Positions 53,927-61,313 of a stretch of DNA of 61,313 nucleotides are shown piece by piece (positions within the stretch are counted from its first letter, which is position 1; the number at the start of each line of letters is the position of its first letter). The DNA is from Clostridia bacterium (GTDB taxonomy: Bacteria; Bacillota; Clostridia; Oscillospirales; CAG-272), in contig JAGBFG010000004.1 of the NCBI GenBank assembly GCA_017936565.1, forward strand, positions 1 to 61,313, read 5' to 3'. The notes beneath the pieces were generated by a model that was not told where the DNA came from, did not search any database, and saw nothing but the letters and a program-made list of their open reading frames with translations. The translations under genes and the position numbers were made by a program.

Positions 53927-53957
53927 AAACGGCTGAGTCGCAGACTCAGCCGTTTTT
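53927..53957. terminator. Bidirectional terminator between NSS and SorC-type genes
   Basis: Perfect stem AAACGGCTGAGTC-GCA-GACTCAGCCGTTT with A's before and T's after. Confidence 0.9.
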
Positions 53958-53982
53958 GTATGCTTTTGTAAAGGGGATAAGG

Positions 53983-54915
53983 TTAAGATTTTTCCAATAA
54001 TTTTTCACAAACACCCATATCCAAAATGATGTCCGTTATAACGCCTGTGCTAAGCGCGCCCTTTATTGCGCAGAATTTGGAAGCGCCGCCCGCAATGGCG
54101 ACCACGCGCTTTGCCTTTGCAAATTCCGCAAGGGAAGCGTGAATCATCTCAGGACCTATATCGACAAGCTTGCCGTTTATATCAAAATAGTTGATGCAGA
54201 CGTCTCCGACAATGCTGCTTGTTATCTTCAAGGTGTCCTCACCCGGATACCTGTCTCTGACGAGCTTTTCAAGAGAGGGGTTCATACCAAGTCCGACAAT
54301 GGCGATATCAATGCTTTCCCACAGGCTATGTAGCATAGCGTAAGAAGCAGTTTTCTTGAAAAGGTCGGAGTCCTTGCTATCAGAGGGGTTGGCAGGAACG
54401 TAGGCATATTGGGTCTTGGCGGAAATTTTTTCGACAAAATTCCGGGCAAGCTCGTTGGACATAAAATAGGGCTGGGTGTGGTCCGTGGCGCCCATAAGCG
54501 GGAAGACAACGGTGTTTTCCGTTTCCCGTCTTGTGAAGGCATTGATGAAATGACATACGGTCCGTCCCCATCCAATACCGATTTTCTTGTTGCCGTTGCC
54601 AATCAGGCGGTTGATGTGCTCTGTGGCGCGGTCTGCCAAGAAAAGGCTGATAAGGTTTTCATCCATAGAGGTGTACGGCAAAACGATTGCTTCACTTAGG
54701 TTGTACATCTCCTTCAGCTTGCTCGAAAGCTCCTTGGATTCCTCTAATGGATTGTTTATCTTGATTTCAATGATGTTCTGCTTTTTTGCCTCGGCAAGCA
54801 TACTGATGACCGTCTGCCTTGAAAGGTTGAGCTTCTTCGCAATCTCCTGCTGTGTGTATTCGTATTTGTAATACAGAGTTGCCGCCTCTACCAATTTATC
54901 AATAGAATATTTCAT
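53983..54915 (-). CDS. SorC/DeoR-type sugar-responsive transcription regulator
   Basis: 310 residues. N-terminal HTH (YTQQEIAKKLNLSRQTVISMLAEAK, about 20-44) and a SorC effector domain with the sugar-phosphate site (GNGNKKIGIGWGRTV, IAIVGLGMNP, VVAIAGGASKFCAIKGAL). It is divergent from the kinase operon, whose promoter region holds palindromic and directly repeated sites, so it probably controls that operon in response to a phosphorylated sugar intermediate. Confidence 0.9.
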   Translation of the reverse strand: MKYSIDKLVEAATLYYKYEYTQQEIAKKLNLSRQTVISMLAEAKKQNIIEIKINNPLEESKELSSKLKEMYNLSEAIVLPYTSMDENLISLFLADRATEHINRLIGNGNKKIGIGWGRTVCHFINAFTRRETENTVVFPLMGATDHTQPYFMSNELARNFVEKISAKTQYAYVPANPSDSKDSDLFKKTASYAMLHSLWESIDIAIVGLGMNPSLEKLVRDRYPGEDTLKITSSIVGDVCINYFDINGKLVDIGPEMIHASLAEFAKAKRVVAIAGGASKFCAIKGALSTGVITDIILDMGVCEKLLEKS

Positions 54916-55002
54916 TGCGTTACCTCATTTTCATCGTTGTCTATAATGTATCACAAATTTTATAAACTTGCAATAGTTTTTTTGCTTTTTATTAAAAAAA
55001 CA

Positions 55003-55050
55003 TTTGTACTTTTACAAAAGTATATTTGCAAAAGTATATTGACAAAAGTA
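55003..55050. promoter_or_regulatory. Probable SorC-type operator region
   Basis: Palindrome TACTTTTACAAAAGTA (55007-55022) followed by direct copies of CAAAAGTA at 55015, 55029 and 55043, an exact 14-bp period. The third copy overlaps the -35 box, compatible with regulation of the kinase promoter. Confidence 0.7.
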
Positions 55051-55067
55051 AACAATTGGTATATAAT
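55039..55067 (+). promoter_or_regulatory. SigA promoter of the kinase operon
   Basis: TTGACA (55039-55044), 17 bp, TATAAT (55062-55067). Confidence 0.9.
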
Positions 55068-55098
55068 TAAGGTATCTTTGCGGCAAAGGAGAGTACAG

Positions 55099-56526
55099 GT
55101 GAAATACTATTTGGGTATGGATATCGGCCATACAAAAATAAAAGTGGGCTTGTTTGATAAAAACGGGAACAATATTTGCTTTTCTTCCGCTCAGACACCC
55201 TTTCATTCCAACGTAATAGAGCCCGCTGTCCTTTGGCAATGCGCCGCCCTCTGCATTAAGAAGCTCATAATGGAAAATGACATTAATAAGGACGATATCA
55301 AGGGCATTTCTTGCGCCGGCCACGGCAACGGCCTTTATCTTATCGATAAGGGCGGCAAGGTGATGGATGAGGCGTATACCGCAACCTTTGACCTGGCGCA
55401 AAAATATGTGGATACATATAAAAGCAGCCCGCGTATCGAGGAACTGTACGGCTATACCTTGCAGAAAATCTGGTCGGGTCAGCCCTTGATGATATTAAAC
55501 TATTTGAAAAACGAGCGCAAGGATATTTTCGATAAAATCGGTACTGCCTTCTTTTGCTAGGATTTCATTAACTATTGCCTGTGCGGCAATGCCTTTACCG
55601 AATATACCGATGCCGCCGCCGGCGGTGTGATGAATAATTGTCTCGGTGAATACGATGAAAGAGTCTTTGAAATTTTAGGTGTTGCAGAGGCAGGCGCGTT
55701 TTTCCCGCCTATCAGAAAAAGCACCGATATTGTCGGCTTTGTGAATGAGGAAGCCGCAAGGCAAACGGGCCTTTCCGTTGGTACGGCGGTGGTTGCAGGC
55801 TTTTTTGACGCGGCAGCGTCCTTTGTGGGAGCCGGTGTTTATGACGACGGTGCCTGCGGCGTCATTTCGGGCACTTGGGGCATTAATGCGTCCGTTCAGT
55901 CCCAAAAGCCCCAAAACCAAAAATTCCTGCAATGCGTCAATTACATAGACGGCAGCAAATATTTATACATAGAGTCAGCGCCCACATCCAGCGTCAATCT
56001 GGAATTTTTACTTCAAAACGTTTTCCCGCACATCGGCTATAAAGAGGCGGACGAAATTGTCAGCACCTTCTCGGCTGACGCGGTTGGGCTTATATATCGC
56101 CCCTATATCTATAATGCGGATAAAGGGAATGGCGCCTTCCTCAACCTGACCCACGAGGACAATTACAAAACGATGATTCGTGCGCTCTATGAGGGTGTTG
56201 CCTTCGGGCATAAGAAGCAGTTAGAGGCGCTGACGGAAAGCGGCGTTTCGATTGATAAAATCGTATTTATGGGCGGTGCGACGAATAGCGACGTCTGGTG
56301 TCAGATTTTTGCCGACGTCTTGGCATATCCCCTTTGCGTGCCCGATATTAAAAACACGGGAATGCTTGGCAACGTGATGGCGGCTGTCGTCGCCACGAGC
56401 GAGTACGCGGATATTGCCGAAGCGTGTCACGCGCTTGCCCCTCGGTATCAGACGTATCTTCCAAATACGGACAATATAAATGCTTATCAAACAAAGTACA
56501 AAAAATTTTTAACAGGGAGGGTATAG
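55099..56526 (+). pseudogene. FGGY carbohydrate kinase interrupted by one in-frame amber codon
   Basis: GTG start at 55099 with AAAGGAG 7 nt upstream. The frame reads KYYLGMDIGHTKIKVGLFD, a FGGY kinase phosphate-binding start, to FFC, then TAG (55558-55560), then continues in the same frame with DFINYCLCGNAFTEYTDAA, the normal FGGY continuation, to 56526. Without the TAG it would be about 475 residues with FMGGATNSDVWCQ for the second nucleotide-binding part. Related kinases usually have Lys there (KDYINY), so AAG to TAG is a likely single change. Either a fresh pseudogene, readthrough, or a sequencing error. It is first in the operon. Confidence 0.8.
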
Positions 56527-56529
56527 CAT

Positions 56530-57267
56530 ATGGATTACGGCTTGAAGGATAAGAGAGTCTTGGTGACAGGCTCGGCAGGAGGACTTGGAAAAACCTTGGC
56601 TAAGGTTTTCGATGAAGAGGGCGCTTATGTTATTTTGCACGGGCGCGAGGCAGAAAAGGAGCTGCTTGAGGGCGTTCTTTCGGAGCTTTCGCGCGGCGAA
56701 TATTTTATGGCTGATTTCTCCGATGAGGAATCTGTTGAAAACCTGTGGAAGCAGGTAGGAGCTGTGGATATCTTGGTAAACAACGCGGGTATCTGGCCCA
56801 CCGCTTACGTGAAGGATATGACCTCGGACCAATTCAGAAAAACGCTTGAAATCAACTTGATTGCTCCCTTTATTCTGTCCAGAAACTTTTTGAATGAGCG
56901 CATTGCGAGCGGCAAAAAGGGTAAAATCATCAATCTGGTATCGCAAGCAGCGTTCCACGGCTCAACAAGCGGACACGCGCACTACGCCGCCTCTAAGGCA
57001 GGTATGGTGGGCTTTACCGTATCTATGGCGAGAGAAGCGGCGCCCTTGGGCATCAATGTCAACGCCGTTGCCCCCGGTATGATGCGTACTCCCATGAATA
57101 AGGACGCGTTGGAGCAAAGAGAAGACGCTTATCTTGAAAGAATACCGCTCAGAAGAATTGCCGATCCCAGTGAGGTCGCATATGCGGTTGTGTATCTGGC
57201 AAGCAATAAAGCCGATTACATCACAGGGGCAACTCTTGACGTTACCGGCGGTATGTTAATGAGATGA
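56530..57267 (+). CDS. Short-chain dehydrogenase/reductase (SDR)
   Basis: 245 residues. TGSAGGLGK (about 13-21) binds NAD(P), NNAGIW, catalytic Ser in NLVSQAAFHG, YAASK with Tyr and Lys, and a typical C-terminus GATLDVTGGM. Classical oxidoreductase for a polyol, sugar or keto-sugar; substrate unknown. It starts 3 nt after the kinase frame and belongs to that operon. Confidence 0.92.
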   Translation: MDYGLKDKRVLVTGSAGGLGKTLAKVFDEEGAYVILHGREAEKELLEGVLSELSRGEYFMADFSDEESVENLWKQVGAVDILVNNAGIWPTAYVKDMTSDQFRKTLEINLIAPFILSRNFLNERIASGKKGKIINLVSQAAFHGSTSGHAHYAASKAGMVGFTVSMAREAAPLGINVNAVAPGMMRTPMNKDALEQREDAYLERIPLRRIADPSEVAYAVVYLASNKADYITGATLDVTGGMLMR

Positions 57268-57294
57268 TTATAATTTATTAAAGGAGAAAATAAA

Positions 57295-58182
57295 ATGTTT
57301 GTAACCATGAAGGAAATGCTGGCAGATGCCAGAGAAAAGAAGTACGCGATTCCCGCATTCGACGTCAGCAACTATGAGATGATCAAGTCTGTCATTGAGG
57401 TTTGCGAGGAAGAGAAGTCCCCCGCTATGTTTATGTGCTTGAAGGCAGACCTTGAAAACAAGGGCATCCATTTTCTGACCGCGCTTTTGCAGGAGGCTGC
57501 TAAGAATTACAGCGTTCCCGTTTGCGTTCACCTGGACCATGCAACCGATTTTAACGATATCAAGCAGGCTATCGACGCAGGATTTTCCTCCGTTATGTAT
57601 GACGGAAGCGTTCTTCCCTTTGAGAAAAACGCGGAAAACACCAAGATCGTCGTTGATATGGCGCACGCCAAGGGCGTGAGCGTGGAAGCAGAGCTTGGTC
57701 ACGTTTGCGATGCTATCGCAGGTACGGGCGAAGATGCTATGATGGGCAATGCCGACGCGAAGGAAGAAAACCCCGAGGACAGCCTTACCGATCCTCTCGA
57801 GGTAGAAAAGTTTGTTGACATCACCAACGTTGACGCTCTTGCCGTTGCTATCGGTACGGCGCACGGTGTATACCGTTCCACTCCTACCTTGCGTCTTGAC
57901 CGCTTGGACGAAATCAACAAAATCAGCAAAATTCCGCTCGTTCTTCACGGCGGCTCCGGAACGCCCGATGATCAGGTAAAGCAGGCGATTGCCCGCGGTA
58001 TCACGAAAATCAATATTTTCTCTGAGGTGCTCAACGGCTTGAATACAGGCTTGAAGGATAAGCTCAACAACATTCAGAATATGTCCATGTGGCCCATCTT
58101 CGTTTATGAAGAAGCCAATGCCCGTATGAGAGAGGTTATCAGAAACAAGATCAGAACCTTTGGCAGCAACGGCAGAGTTTAA
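57295..58182 (+). CDS. Class II fructose-bisphosphate aldolase-family enzyme
   Basis: 295 residues. Zinc ligands and active-site segments are visible: VHLDHATD (about 78-85), VEAELGHV, GTAHGVY (about 187-193) and LVLHGGSGTPDD. The family cleaves ketose 1-phosphates or bisphosphates to DHAP and an aldehyde. In this operon it probably splits the phosphorylated product of the FGGY kinase. AAAGGAG before the ATG. Confidence 0.9.
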   Translation: MFVTMKEMLADAREKKYAIPAFDVSNYEMIKSVIEVCEEEKSPAMFMCLKADLENKGIHFLTALLQEAAKNYSVPVCVHLDHATDFNDIKQAIDAGFSSVMYDGSVLPFEKNAENTKIVVDMAHAKGVSVEAELGHVCDAIAGTGEDAMMGNADAKEENPEDSLTDPLEVEKFVDITNVDALAVAIGTAHGVYRSTPTLRLDRLDEINKISKIPLVLHGGSGTPDDQVKQAIARGITKINIFSEVLNGLNTGLKDKLNNIQNMSMWPIFVYEEANARMREVIRNKIRTFGSNGRV

Positions 58183-58205
58183 TAGCGAGAAAGGAAGAAA
58201 AAAAG

Positions 58206-59222
58206 ATGAAACTTGTTGGAATTGGTGATTTATTTATCCCTTGCGAATACATCGAAAACGGTATCAAGAATATCGAAAACGTAGAAGTACATACGGTTGA
58301 ATGGAAATTGAAGGGCTTTGACGAGCTGCAAAACATCAACCTTCTGGTTGAGCAGGGCGGCAGAGAGGATTTTGAAGCGCCTGACTACCTGATGGAAGCT
58401 ATCAGCGATGCTGACATCATCATCACGCAGTTCTGCCCCATCACGAAGAAAATCATTGACGCTTGCAAAAACCTGAAATACATCGGTGTTCTGCGCGCAG
58501 GATACGAGAACGTAAACGTTGCGTACGCAAAAGAAAAGGGCATCAAGGTTTTCAATACCCCTGGGCGTAACGCGCACGCGGTCAGCGATTTCACCGTTGG
58601 TATGATCATCTGCGAAGCGAGAAACATCGCCCGCGGCCATCACGGTATCAAGAACGGCGAATGGATCAGAGATTATTCCAATAGCGGTATGATTCCTGAC
58701 TTGGGCGAAAGAACCGTCGGTCTTATCGGCTATGGCGAGATTGGTCGCTTGGTAGCGAAAAAGCTCAGCGGCTTCGATATGAATGTTTTGGTATACGATC
58801 CCTTCTACAAGGGCGACGATGTTAACCTCGTTTCTCTGGAAGAATTGATGAAAAACAGCGACTTCGTTTCCTTGCACGCAAGATTGACCGAGGAAAACAA
58901 GCATATGATTGGTGCGAAAGAGCTTTCTCTTATGAAGAAGACGGCATATCTTATCAACACCTCTCGCTCCGCTCTTGTTGACGAAAAAGCGCTTTATGAC
59001 GCTTTGAAGTCCAAATCCATTGCGGGCGCCGCTATTGACGTGTTTGACGTTGAGCCGCCCTCCAAGGATTATCCCTTGGTTACCCTTGACAACGTAACCT
59101 TAACTCCTCATATGGCAGGCGGAAGTAACGATGCCTTCATCAATACGCCCAAGCGCCTTATCGGAGATATGAAAAAAGCCTTTGCAGGTAATGAAAAAGA
59201 GTGCAAATTCTTGATTAAGTAA
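58206..59222 (+). CDS. D-isomer-specific 2-hydroxyacid dehydrogenase
   Basis: 338 residues. NAD site GLIGYGEIGRLVAKKL (about 174-189), catalytic Arg in NTSRSALVDE, Glu in DVFDVEPP and His in TPHMAGG. Reduces a 2-keto acid or oxidises a D-2-hydroxy acid. Last gene of the SorC-controlled operon, suggesting that an aldehyde or sugar acid arises in the pathway. Confidence 0.92.
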   Translation: MKLVGIGDLFIPCEYIENGIKNIENVEVHTVEWKLKGFDELQNINLLVEQGGREDFEAPDYLMEAISDADIIITQFCPITKKIIDACKNLKYIGVLRAGYENVNVAYAKEKGIKVFNTPGRNAHAVSDFTVGMIICEARNIARGHHGIKNGEWIRDYSNSGMIPDLGERTVGLIGYGEIGRLVAKKLSGFDMNVLVYDPFYKGDDVNLVSLEELMKNSDFVSLHARLTEENKHMIGAKELSLMKKTAYLINTSRSALVDEKALYDALKSKSIAGAAIDVFDVEPPSKDYPLVTLDNVTLTPHMAGGSNDAFINTPKRLIGDMKKAFAGNEKECKFLIK

Positions 59223-59269
59223 TGAAGAATTTAAAGCAATTTACCAAAAGGTAATTTCTCCTCAAAACG

Positions 59270-59304
59270 AAATCCCGTGTGGCGAATGCCATACGGGATT
59301 TTTA
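59270..59304 (+). terminator. Terminator of the kinase operon
   Basis: 14-bp stem AAATCCCGTGTGGC / GCCATACGGGATTT, loop GAAT, then TTTAT. Confidence 0.92.
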
Positions 59305-59468
59305 TCTTTACTTTGTATTCTGCTAATTAAAAATTAACCTATAAAATAAGGAACGCAACGCTGTTCGTGTTACATTTCTCTTGGAAGAGAGATAAGCAAA
59401 CCCATATGGGCTGAAACCCCACTTGCGTCACAATCCGCCACTGCTTGTATCTGCTTGCCCAAAAACGA

Positions 59469-59476
59469 CATATAAT
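59469..59476 (+). promoter_or_regulatory. Possible SigE/SigK -10 element before the BclA-like gene
   Basis: CATATAAT matches the mother-cell sigma -10 pattern CATAnnnT, 40 nt before the ATG. The -35 region is not convincing, so this is tentative. Confidence 0.4.
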
Positions 59477-59515
59477 GTAATGTGCTTCACCCCAATTTAC
59501 AAAGGAGGTATTTTT

Positions 59516-60250
59516 ATGAGCAGACAAAATCCATTTATGCGAAGCACAGGCAATTGTTATTGCAATAACTGTCAAAACGGTTGCCAAAGTAACTGTAATA
59601 ATCAGCAGTCTTGCTGTGATAAAGATAAAAATAAAAATCCGTGTGTGGTCTGTCCACCCGGTCCTCGAGGTGCAACAGGCCCCACGGGTCCGACAGGTCC
59701 TACGGGTGCGACAGGTGCGACAGGTCCTACGGGTGCGACAGGTGCGACAGGTCCCACGGGTGCGACAGGCCCCACGGGTCCCACAGGTGCAACAGGCGCA
59801 CAGGGACCACAAGGAGTCCCCGGTGGAGTATTGAGCTACGCTGATTTTTATGCCTTGATGCCGCCCGACAATTCGGCAACGGTAGCACCGGGTACCGACG
59901 TCAGCTTTCCGCAAAACGGTCCGATAGCCAACACAAATATAGGTCGTCTTGGTCCGTCATCCTTCAATCTCGGTCCTATAGGAGCCTATCAGATATTGTT
60001 CCAAGTCAGCGTTACCGAGGCAGGACAGCTGATTTTGACCTTGAATGGTCAGGACCTTGATTATACCGTTGCGGGTCGTGCTACGGGAACGTCCCAAATC
60101 GTTGGTATGGTTATCGTAACTACCACAGCGGTCAACTCGGTTTTGACGGTCCGTAATCCCGCTGGAAACGCAGCAGCTCTTACCATCACGCCTCTTGCCG
60201 GTGGAACTCGCCCCGTGTCCGCACATCTTGTCATCACACAGATAGGATAA
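59516..60250 (+). CDS. BclA-like collagen-repeat spore surface protein
   Basis: 244 residues. A Cys/Asn-rich N-terminal region (about 10-50), then about 18 Gly-X-Y triplets, mostly GPT and GAT (about 49-103), and a C-terminal beta-rich globular domain like the trimerising heads of BclA ([14 protein letters not shown]). Such proteins form hair-like filaments on exosporium and are O-glycosylated at the threonines. No signal peptide, as expected for mother-cell-made coat proteins. AAAGGAGG 8 nt before ATG. Confidence 0.85.
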   Translation: MSRQNPFMRSTGNCYCNNCQNGCQSNCNNQQSCCDKDKNKNPCVVCPPGPRGATGPTGPTGPTGATGATGPTGATGATGPTGATGPTGPTGATGAQGPQGVPGGVLSYADFYALMPPDNSATVAPGTDVSFPQNGPIANTNIGRLGPSSFNLGPIGAYQILFQVSVTEAGQLILTLNGQDLDYTVAGRATGTSQIVGMVIVTTTAVNSVLTVRNPAGNAAALTITPLAGGTRPVSAHLVITQIG

Positions 60251-60277
60251 TTGCTTTGACAGCAAGGTAAAAAAACA

Positions 60278-60308
60278 CCGCTGAGGGGGTTTAACTCCTC
60301 AGCGGCAA
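60278..60308 (+). terminator. Terminator after the BclA-like gene
   Basis: CCGCTGAGG / CCTCAGCGG stem with a 10-nt loop, followed by CAATTTTCTTT. Confidence 0.8.
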
Positions 60309-60346
60309 TTTTCTTTCAAGCCAAGTAGCACATCAAATTTCAGATT

Positions 60347-60868
60347 TCACTCGTCTTCGTTGATGACCTTTATTTGACAAGCCTTCATAGCTTCCAGTGC
60401 TCTTTTATGGCTCTCGGGAGTGACTCCCGCGCAACCCTTCGCGTCGACGGTCAGCGGCACCTCGGGAAAGAACGCTTTTACCAGCATTGCGTTTGAAATG
60501 ACGCAAATATCGGTACAAAGTCCAAGAAAGGTGATGCTTTCAATATTGTCTTGTGCTTTCAGTACGTCAACCAGAGCCGAAGAACCGAAGGTGGGCTTGT
60601 CAATAGCCTCTGTCAAACGCAGTGCATCAAGCTCATCTTGTATCTGCCAACCGTCTGTGCCCTTGATACAGTGCGGAACAGGTAGGTTTTTTCCTTCCTG
60701 CGTCTGCATATAGTTCTCAGAATGCGTGTCTCTTGTGAAGAGAACCTTGCCGTCAAAGCTCTCAATCACCTTCTTCACATAGGGAACAATAGCGACCGCT
60801 TCCTTCGTGCCGAGCGCTCCGTCAATAAAGTCGTTTTGCATATCTACAACAATTAAAATCTTTGACAT
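60347..60868 (-). CDS. Nicotinamidase/isochorismatase-family cysteine hydrolase
   Basis: 173 residues. The triad is visible as Asp9 (VVDMQNDF), Lys91 (DKPTFGSSAL) and Cys122 (GLCTDICV); DTHSENY would hold the metal. Nicotinamidases turn nicotinamide to nicotinate for NAD salvage, and the short single-domain length fits. Other amidase substrates are possible. GGGAGAT before the ATG at 60868. Confidence 0.85.
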   Translation of the reverse strand: MSKILIVVDMQNDFIDGALGTKEAVAIVPYVKKVIESFDGKVLFTRDTHSENYMQTQEGKNLPVPHCIKGTDGWQIQDELDALRLTEAIDKPTFGSSALVDVLKAQDNIESITFLGLCTDICVISNAMLVKAFFPEVPLTVDAKGCAGVTPESHKRALEAMKACQIKVINEDE

Positions 60869-61004
60869 AATGATCTCCCTCCGCATTTATGATTTGTAAT
60901 CCGTCTTCATCCTAAAATAAGTATATCACAAATATGTAAATTCTTCAATAATAATATTTCAAAAACGCTAAGCTCTTTTGCCATAAGGTTAGAACATAAG
61001 AAAA

Positions 61005-61032
61005 AAGCCTGCAAGGCAAAGCACGCAGGCTT
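61005..61032 (-). terminator. Terminator after the tRNA 3' fragment
   Basis: AAGCCTGC / GCAGGCTT stem; on the minus strand TTTTTT follows. It sits directly after the CCA of the 20-bp tRNA fragment. Confidence 0.8.
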
Positions 61033-61033
61033 G

Positions 61034-61053
61034 TGGCGCAGAGAGAGGGATTC
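61034..61053 (-). repeat. 20-bp copy of the tRNA-Ser 3' end (remnant or att-like site)
   Basis: TGGCGCAGAGAGAGGGATTC, identical to 61227-61246, i.e. CCA plus acceptor and T-arm 3' half. The identity stops abruptly inside the T loop. Resembles the duplicated core left when an element integrates at a tRNA 3' end; no integrase is nearby. Confidence 0.75.
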
Positions 61054-61126
61054 TTTCTTGAATTTTGCGAAGCATTTCGGATAAGATTTAATGATATGCT
61101 TTGCAAAATTTTTCGGTCACCGCTCA

Positions 61127-61152
61127 AAAACAACACACTGTGTTGTTTTTTT
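61127..61152 (+). terminator. AACAACACA hairpin with T run
   Basis: AAAACAACACA / TGTGTTGTTTT followed by TTT on the plus strand, between tRNA and its 3' fragment. An inverted pair TTTTGC(G)AAGCAT / ATGCTTTGCAAAA lies just left of it (about 61063-61117). No gene seen in 61054-61191. Confidence 0.55.
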
Positions 61153-61191
61153 CACTGCGTTCGAACCCCATTGTATTCTCACACCAAAAAC

Positions 61192-61219
61192 AAAAAGCAC
61201 CCTCAAAAGAGGATGCTTT
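61192..61219 (-). terminator. Terminator of tRNA-Ser
   Basis: AAAGCA..CCTC-AAAA-GAGG..TGCTTT stem; minus strand continues with TTTTTG. Confidence 0.75.
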
Positions 61220-61226
61220 CCGTTTA

Positions 61227-61313
61227 TGGCGCAGAGAGAGGGATTCGAACCCTCGTGTGCTTTCGCACAAACTGATTTCGAGTCAGCCCCGTTATGACCA
61301 CTTCGATATCTCT
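61227..61313 (-). tRNA. tRNA-Ser(CGA), lacking about 2 nt at the 5' end (window edge)
   Basis: Leftward: acceptor AGAGA..., anticodon stem CTGA-CTCGAAA-TCAG giving anticodon CGA, long variable arm TTTGTGCGAAAGCACAC typical of serine tRNAs, T arm GAGGG-TTCGAAT-CCCTC, acceptor 3' side TCTCTGC, discriminator G and encoded CCA (61227-61229). Pairing predicts GC as the missing first two bases. Confidence 0.95.

Noticed and set aside
59650-59815. Tandem GGTCCTACG/GGTGCGACA-type repeats, CRISPR-like at first glance
   Set aside because: They are in-frame codons for Gly-X-Y collagen triplets of the BclA-like protein; no spacers of constant length.
61033-61297. Small plus-strand frames at the right edge (MAQREG...)
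   Set aside because: They read the tRNA-Ser and its 3' fragment backwards, a common artefact.

Overview
The window is a chromosomal segment of a spore-forming, anaerobic member of the Clostridia (Bacillota) of moderate GC content. The lineage call rests on the Gram-positive rpmH-rnpA-yidD-yidC-jag-mnmE cluster, the HrcA/CIRCE-controlled hrcA-grpE-dnaK-dnaJ operon, RNase Y followed by a YmdB-type phosphodiesterase, Shine-Dalgarno/AUG spacings and near-consensus SigA promoters (TTGACA-17-TATAAT) in front of many genes, and three sporulation-linked genes (a SpoVM micro-gene, an SpoIVFB-like M50 protease and a BclA-like collagenous spore-surface protein). A genus cannot be read from the sequence.

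Layout. 1-2.8 kb: two paralogous solute-binding lipoproteins (the first cut by the window edge) and a CarD-like regulator. 3-7 kb: an ABC exporter pair, dCMP deaminase and rplM-rpsI. 7.2-12.9 kb: a translationally coupled trio (SNF2-type helicase, MoxR AAA+ ATPase, HExxH/VWA protein) whose joint role is not known to me. 13-18 kb: rpmH-to-mnmE cluster plus an RNHCP protein, all leftward. 18-22 kb: potABCD polyamine importer. 22-29 kb: M50 protease, a degenerate biotin-ligase-like protein, proS, an ATP-grasp-like orphan, trmL, aspartate aminotransferase. 29-42 kb: mgtE, LRR protein, yebC, argS, a cytidylate-kinase/ParB-like fusion, mtnN, Smr protein, an asymmetric ABC-F ATPase, an MgtC-family protein, GH39 and a CNNM/CorC transporter. 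42-52 kb: GH43, Hsp20, spoVM, ymdB, rny and the hrcA operon. 52-59 kb: an NSS transporter, then a SorC-type regulator divergent from a carbohydrate operon (FGGY kinase, SDR, class II aldolase, 2-hydroxyacid dehydrogenase). 59-61.3 kb: BclA-like protein, nicotinamidase-like hydrolase and a tRNA-Ser(CGA) cut by the right edge, with a 20-bp copy of its 3' end 193 bp away.

Most interesting signals. (1) Two magnesium-linked genes (mgtE and the CNNM/CorC gene) each have a SigA promoter and a short upstream reading frame with a strikingly Asp-rich N-terminus; the second is followed, 2 nt after its stop, by an intrinsic terminator. This looks like leader-peptide control of Mg2+ transport. (2) Two arrays of mini-hairpins separated by ATTTCA lie just downstream of the aminotransferase and yebC genes. 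(3) The helicase-MoxR-VWA operon. (4) In the two paralogous lipoprotein leaders a hairpin with compensatory base changes sits between Shine-Dalgarno and AUG. (5) An in-frame amber codon splits the FGGY kinase, and DnaK appears to have lost its stop codon and runs into dnaJ.

All calls are from reading the sequence; no database search was run.
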